From Pyrrhosoma nymphula (Eukaryota; Arthropoda; Insecta; Odonata; Coenagrionidae): a DNA stretch of 64,000 nucleotides. This document shows positions 58,435-64,000 of the stretch, in pieces. The stretch is from assembly GCA_963573305.1 (NCBI GenBank), contig OY754331.1:12496868-12560867 (forward strand), written 5' to 3'. Both the position numbers and the translations under genes were made by a program. Within the stretch, counting starts at the first letter, position 1, and the number at the start of each line of letters is the position of its first letter. Under the pieces are notes generated by a model, which made no database searches, was not told the origin of the DNA, and saw only the letters and a list, made by a program, of their open reading frames with translations.

Positions 58435-59035
58435 GCGGTGTGACTAAGCATGTAATGAGTGTGGCTGATTGTGTGTGTGGAGTGTGAAAGAGTGGAGTAG
58501 CAGGAGGAGGGTTGAAGCGAGAGATATCATTCGCTGGTGGCTTTGTCGAGAGGGGTTTTACTCGATACCTAATGGGGCGTGATAATTGCGCCGACAGTAT
58601 GCTAGGGCAGGTGGGGCGATTCTGCGTTGGGGCTGAGGGGTGGCTTGGGGGGCGTGGTGTTCCGGGGGAAGGGACGACTCATCCCTGCCCACCCACCCAC
58701 CCCTTTAGCCCCGTATTACATCCCCCTCCCCCGTTCCGCCCCCCGCCACCTACACCCGACGCACCGCTCAAATGCTCCGACCGTGGATTTAGCCGGCGAG
58801 AGCCGATTCATATCCGCGGCTGCGACTCTTGTGTGTGCGGCGTCTGGGGTCCACCGTCTACCGTCATCCTTCATTTCCCTCCCTTTTCTAAACCTCTCCT
58901 CCCCTTTCTCCAAACCCTCCCCCCGCTCTGCAAACACCCCCTCTCTCTTCATTTCCCTTTATCCCGAGCAGGTCCTTCTCTTCCCGCCTATCTCTCTCCG
59001 TCGGTCTTCCTCCTAACTCACTCCCTCTAGCTCTT
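58435..59035. repeat. purine-to-pyrimidine low-complexity block
   Basis: G-rich on the plus strand from about 58435 to 58675 and C/T-rich from about 58680 to 59030, with a sharp switch. A CpG-rich island of roughly 110 bases (58740-58850) lies within the C-rich half. The overlapping 172- and 129-residue frames are P/S/L-rich and lack family features. Confidence 0.65.
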
Positions 59036-60370
59036 TGCTTGTCGTTCCGGTGATCGGATGAAATTTCCCCTGAGGTTGGCTGCCCGCCTGATTTTCTTTC
59101 GCAAGTTCGTTTTTATCGTCGTCATCATCATCATCACGGCCAGTACTCCATATCGATGACCTTTGTCGTCGCCCCCGGGTGAATTCCCCGTCTCCTCTGC
59201 ACCTCTGATTATATTGTTCAACATTCCCCTGGTTTTCCGGATCGAGACGTACTTTTTTCCCACAAAGGTCATGAATATTTTGTTCATCGCGTCGAACATA
59301 ATGAAGTTTAAACTTTACCGAGGGATTTGTTATTTTTATTTCGTTTCCCCATTCATTGGGTAATCTATTTTTGTTAACAATTTAAGTGATAAGTGTTTTC
59401 CGTGGCTTCGGTTACCTATGATTTTCCACCACCTGCATTTAACAGATTAACTAAGCTCTCGCCTTGAGGGATACGTTTACGCTTTGCTTTTATTTGTAAT
59501 TATGCGAATAAATTATCAATTTAATTAAATATTTACTCGCCTGAGTGTAAATGACAAATGGCTCGTGCTCAGGGCCGGCTGCCAACCGCATCGGGACTCC
59601 CAAGTTTGTCACCCCTGGATGCGGGACATAATGAGCTTTCACTTTTTTACTCGAACACTAAACTTTGTACTGTTACACTTACAAGAGTTTTTAGTACCTC
59701 AAGGGCATTGACATTTTTAATATTTCGTATCACTGGATATTTCAATCTGTGACGTTATTCTTTCATTCAAATTAAACTTGATGAACACAATTTACCTTTA
59801 TTTTCTCCTTACCTTTGGTTCCAATTTTAGCCTAAAAATGATTATTGATATGCTATTTACTCTTAAACTAATGTGAATTTATTCACCTTGTCAGAGTTCA
59901 ATTTATACGCTTGGCAAAAGGCACATTTCTTCGTATGCTCTAATAATCTTTACTTGATAAAAAGGAATTTAAAAAATTTTAAATGTAACTTTTATATTTA
60001 ATTAACGAGATCTCACATCAATATGTTTTTAAAAAATGTTAACAGGCAGTTATTTTTCAGGACCATACACATTTTAAATTATTTTATTGAGAAAGCAAAC
60101 TCCTGAGGTGTTCGTATTTCATTCTTCATGATAAAATATTCGACAAAACATTTTTCAGAAAATATGCAAATATTAAATAAAATTGGAATTGGTTTAAGAG
60201 AGAAAGAATCCAATACATTAATAATATCCTACATATATTGGAAACAGACATTCTGTCAGAATCATGATACACCACAGCATTGGAGTCGAATATTGCATTT
60301 CTATGTGGTTGGCATTAATTGTTCCCTTCTTCCGATGCCTATTGCTTCCTTCCTTCCTTCCCACCCCAAA
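59036..60370. other. unassigned DNA
   Basis: A (CAT)n-like stretch lies at about 59118-59137. The rest is AT-rich without recognisable coding. Confidence 0.5.
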
Positions 60371-60399
60371 TACGTCTACATTTACGAAACCCACGCCGA

Positions 60400-60575
60400 T
60401 ATCCTTAACCTTATGACCTCCGTAGTCGGTAGCATTCTCAATGAACTCAACTGCCTATTCTTCCGAGCGTCTGAGTGCTGATGCCCCTGTCTGCAAGTGG
60501 CAGACAGCAAGTACGAAATGACCTTAGCCGTCGAAGCACGTTAAACTCAAATAGTGCTACTACTCTTTTTCCAAG
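60400..60575 (+). mobile_element. possible SINE 3' region
   Basis: GCAAGTACGAAATGACC followed by GCCGTCGAAGCACGTTAAAC and AATAGT resembles the closing segment of several arthropod tRNA-SINEs that I remember. TGTCTGC/GCAGACA (60488-60506) is a small inverted repeat just before it. A head-like TAGTCGGTAGCATTC at about 60422-60436 is too eroded to be sure. Confidence 0.3.
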
Positions 60576-63500
60576 TTTCGCAAGTCAGAGCCAAGTGTGG
60601 GAGTTGGTGACTATGTTGCAAAGGTTCTATCGACAAAGGTTTGTAATTGGAGAGAGTGCTAAGTTATGAAACAGAGTTGAGAAAATTATTAGAGGTAAGG
60701 TGGGATAGAATTTTGTGAAATTATGCCATAAATTGTTGGTTGAGAAAATTGTGACCGAGAGAAGTAGATTAAGTTTGGTGTTAGTCTGCTGCATGTTTTT
60801 CGAGCCATCAAAGGTAATAATAGCCTGGCAATTAGTGAATATATTGATGAAGAATCTCAATTGGCGATGGAATAGGTATGAAGTCAGCATAAGTGAATTT
60901 GTAGCACAATGATTTTATATGGATATTCTGTCAAGCAGAACTAAATGAGATAACACGAAAGCTCTTTCATGGAAGCCATTTGTTTTTTCTTCTTCTAAGG
61001 TTAGAGAATTAATATTCAGAAAAATGCTCCATGGGTTTAGAATTATGACTTAATCTTTTGCAACAATAAACGAGTCAAGCATTTCGAACGTCGCAATGCA
61101 AAGGTCCAGATTTTTAGGCAATAAGTCGAGAACTTTAAGCGGAAATTCTTTTATAACTGAGGCGCATTTATTTTCGACTAGAATTTATTTTGATGCATGA
61201 TGTCTCTTTACCAGTGCAAACGCAAGGGCGTAGTCACATGCTCTACCATCGTCTTTACTGCTTTTTTTCATGCTTCATTTTTCCCTCTCGCTATTTGTCG
61301 ATCCGTGGGTGACCACTGGGGCTCACTTTCCTCTGTATCTGTCTTTCTCCCTCTCTCTCCATTGCCCTTGTGTCTGTCTGTGTGTGTGCCATTCCCGCCA
61401 ATTCGTCTGGCAATTCCGCGCTACATAGGTACGCCCCCTTGCGGTCATGAAGCCCTCCCTTCCCCCCACTAACCATCGCATCCGCTCGGCCCGTCTCTCA
61501 TCCAACCTGTGCCAGTCTTTTTATTCATCACCGACACCGATCAGCCACATATATACACACTCCCGTACGTACCTACTCTTAGTCATCTCTCTCTCTCTTC
61601 ACCTGGCCAACTCGCATCTGTACCCGAGGATTATTGTGATCACCTTTGCGGACAGTGTGGCCAAATTGGCGGAACTCTCCCAGCATTCGATCGGAGTAAG
61701 GAGAGTTGGTTGAGTGGTCTTCTCCAGCCCGTACGATTAACATGCCATTTGTTTCCAAAAATGCCTCACGGGTGATGCATTTTTTGAGTTCTCCAAAGAA
61801 TTTTTTGGCGTTTGTGTCAGATTATAAACTTATAAATCCTGTTTTAAATTTGTGACACCTCTCTTGATGTTAACGCTCCATTGAATTTTTATGCCATTAA
61901 CTCTCTTTTGATCAGTACATGTCGTATCTTTTGCAAAGTGAAACAAGCGTCTTAAAGACTATTTTGAGGAGCTTTATAACGAAGAGTAAATTATTTTTAA
62001 TCGCAAAACAATATCTTTTATTTATTTTCCACTTTCTGAGCATACATTGCGATGTCACTTATGACTTTTGAAACTAGTTTTCACTGTTGAAAGTTTCCCT
62101 TAAATATATTTAAAAATATTACTGTATTCAAATTTTTCTCACTTTTTTTCATAATCATCTTTATTATTATTATTTACAATTTACAGAAACCTTTCTTAAT
62201 GATTCTCAAACAGAGATATAGAATAATTGCAATATAAGTCCTCCTGAGCCCCTGGATCGTCAGGAGGTGCTTGTGAATACAAAACATATTACAGAGCATT
62301 GGTGGAGATATGATAAATTATACACTTTACACTTTTACATGTATTATGAAGAAAGACAAACCATTTCTTCATTGATTTCCCAACAATAAATTCTTACAGT
62401 CTCTTTTCAGTTGTGAGATAGTACTTATATTTGGTATTTTAATATTCGCATAATTAAGTAGTTTAAGTATAATTACACTTATGTTTCACTTGTGTAAAAG
62501 TAACCGTATATTTTATCATTATTGTATTATTATCTCTTTTATTCTCTATATGAGATATATTTTCGATATCTCATGATATAATCTGTTCATGCTAAGGAGC
62601 CGTCACTCAGCTGACAAACTCTTCGTAACCAAGAAGTGAGCTCGGGCATTACCGTCGTTCAGTGAGTACGCATTGATATGGATTACAATGGAGCGGCAAT
62701 AGACCGTCGTGCATAATGAGCCAATGAGATTATACGTGACGAGGCCGTTTAATGCTGGCCGTTCATCTGTGGGCCGTTGTGCTCCACGGAGATATGGGTA
62801 AGTGGATGGGGGCGTGCGATAGCGGACTGGAACGGGGACGACTGGGTGTAATGTGGGTTGGTGCCGATGTGATGCATGGCAGTGCTACCGTGAGCTGGAA
62901 TGGGTTGTGCGCCTGGCTGTCATTGCCATGTATTTGGTCAAATTAAATTCATTGTGTGAGTCATTCATATCTATACAACTACAATTTATGTTATTATTTT
63001 GTAAAAAAAGCATTTATTTTGGAACCAAAAAATTATTATCGAAGCCACAGTGTGAAACTTATGGTTGAAAAATAACTATTGAGCGTTGCGGTTACTAACA
63101 TCATGAGAATGTGTCGCTTCCTTTTCTATTTTTGGCCACTTGGTGAGAGACTACGCATTTATTTTTGAGGATAAAAATGCATGCATTTTTAACTTCGGCG
63201 CCTTATATTTAACTTGAAAAAAAAATTAATGTTTTTCCTTGCTAATTTTTCCTCTGCTTTCGCTACGGGTGATCAGTTATAAATAAGAATCGGTTTCCAG
63301 GTTTATTAAAGGTTTAACATGGTTATGTAGCCTGAACAGGTGGAAGGAATTCAAGACGTCAGTAAAGATATATTTTAGTCTTCAACTGAAAATCTAATAA
63401 AAGAAAAATGAATTGGCTATCAGGACAACAATTTAACAAGTTCTGAATTTTTAAACCATATTTACGCTGAAGTTATGTGACTTTCCCAAAAAAACGTGCC

Positions 63501-64000
63501 ACCTGTAACATATGCACATAGAAATATACTGTTCATGACTGGGGCAACGAAACGTCTCTGGGGTAGAGGAGTCAGCTCAGATAATGGCTTCCTTTTCTGG
63601 GTGTAATTTTTAAGTCCAGCCTCCTGACTCATGTCACTGGTGAATCTCATAGATATAAAAAAATGTTTTTTGAGGATTTGCAGATCGTCAATAGTTTTTA
63701 AAGTCCTAGGGGCATAAATGGAATGAAATCGAATACTAATATTACGATTAGGAAACGCATTTGTTTGCGCCACAGAGCAGCTCTTTAAATATAAATATTT
63801 AGATTGAACATTGCTTAAGTCGTTCCATTTTTATTACCAAAAGCAAAGTTCCTTATCTCATGAATAGATAAAGCTTATTTTCTTTGGTTCCTACTTTGGA
63901 CACAAAGTATCCTTTGGTGTCTGCTGGCTCTGTGGTTTATTACGCTCTATCGGAATGAACAGATACTCGGTTGGAGAGCTGCTGCAGACCAATCCTCAAA
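60576..64000. other. unassigned DNA to the window end
   Basis: Mostly AT-rich. A GC-moderate, pyrimidine-rich patch lies at 61260-61780 and another balanced patch at 62590-62940, which includes ATGG|GTAAGTGG near 62795-62806 as an isolated donor-like string. The minus-strand frame of 103 residues at 63462-63773 is unrecognised. No feature can be supported. Confidence 0.45.

Noticed and set aside
58512..59030. 172- and 129-residue plus-strand frames
   Set aside because: Both are open only because the C/T-rich half of the block lacks stops; no conserved motif is visible.

Overview
This 64 kb window looks like a mostly non-coding, repeat-littered piece of a large animal genome, most likely an arthropod and probably an insect. 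The support is indirect. No host protein-coding gene is recognisable with confidence. The identifiable content is Penelope-like retroelement (PLE) ends with hammerhead-ribozyme-like modules, an RTE-like non-LTR retrotransposon, the C-terminal end of a second LINE, tRNA-derived SINEs, a MITE-like DNA element, and a broken copy of a dispersed uncharacterised protein family that I remember from many arthropod genomes. I cannot name the species.

Layout. 0-5 kb: a 0.85 kb purine-to-pyrimidine low-complexity block, a ~566 bp element with inverted ends, and the first PLE palindrome (3890-4486) enclosing a GIY-YIG endonuclease remnant. 5-13.6 kb: unassigned AT-rich DNA, two G-rich tracts, and a CpG-richer stretch at 10.56-11.34 kb with a TATA-like box. 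13.67-15.67 kb: two SINEs head-to-head around a perfect 26-bp hairpin, then a PLE end with the best-preserved hammerhead-like core, then a second purine-to-pyrimidine block. 16.86-20.2 kb: a SINE and the dispersed-family pseudogene (minus strand). 21.86-23.03 kb: two more PLE palindromes. 24.6-27.2 kb: a LINE ORF2 C-terminus, a SINE relic, and a G-rich block containing a 12-bp quadruplex-prone minisatellite. 27.2-32 kb: nothing recognisable. 32-37.5 kb: a skewed block, then a decayed RTE-like LINE interrupted by ~0.5 kb of foreign sequence and missing its 3' half of RT, followed by the longest PLE palindrome (36747-37467). 40.7-45 kb: three SINEs, one with a PLE-like tail. 46.4-52.1 kb: the most host-gene-like region, with a CpG-rich segment, a strong splice donor at 47702 and a possible short exon at 51666. 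50.06-50.28 kb: another PLE palindrome. 52-64 kb: unassigned DNA with one SINE and further G/C-skewed blocks.

The strongest theme is the repeated recovery of PLE 3' ends as inverted dimers. Five such palindromes and one single end lie in 46 kb, and most carry the short core seen in PLE hammerhead ribozymes. Purine-to-pyrimidine switch blocks recur at 0.6-1.5, 14.9-15.7, 32.0-32.8, 50.6-50.8 and 58.4-59.0 kb. Long ORFs inside these skewed blocks are almost certainly composition artefacts.
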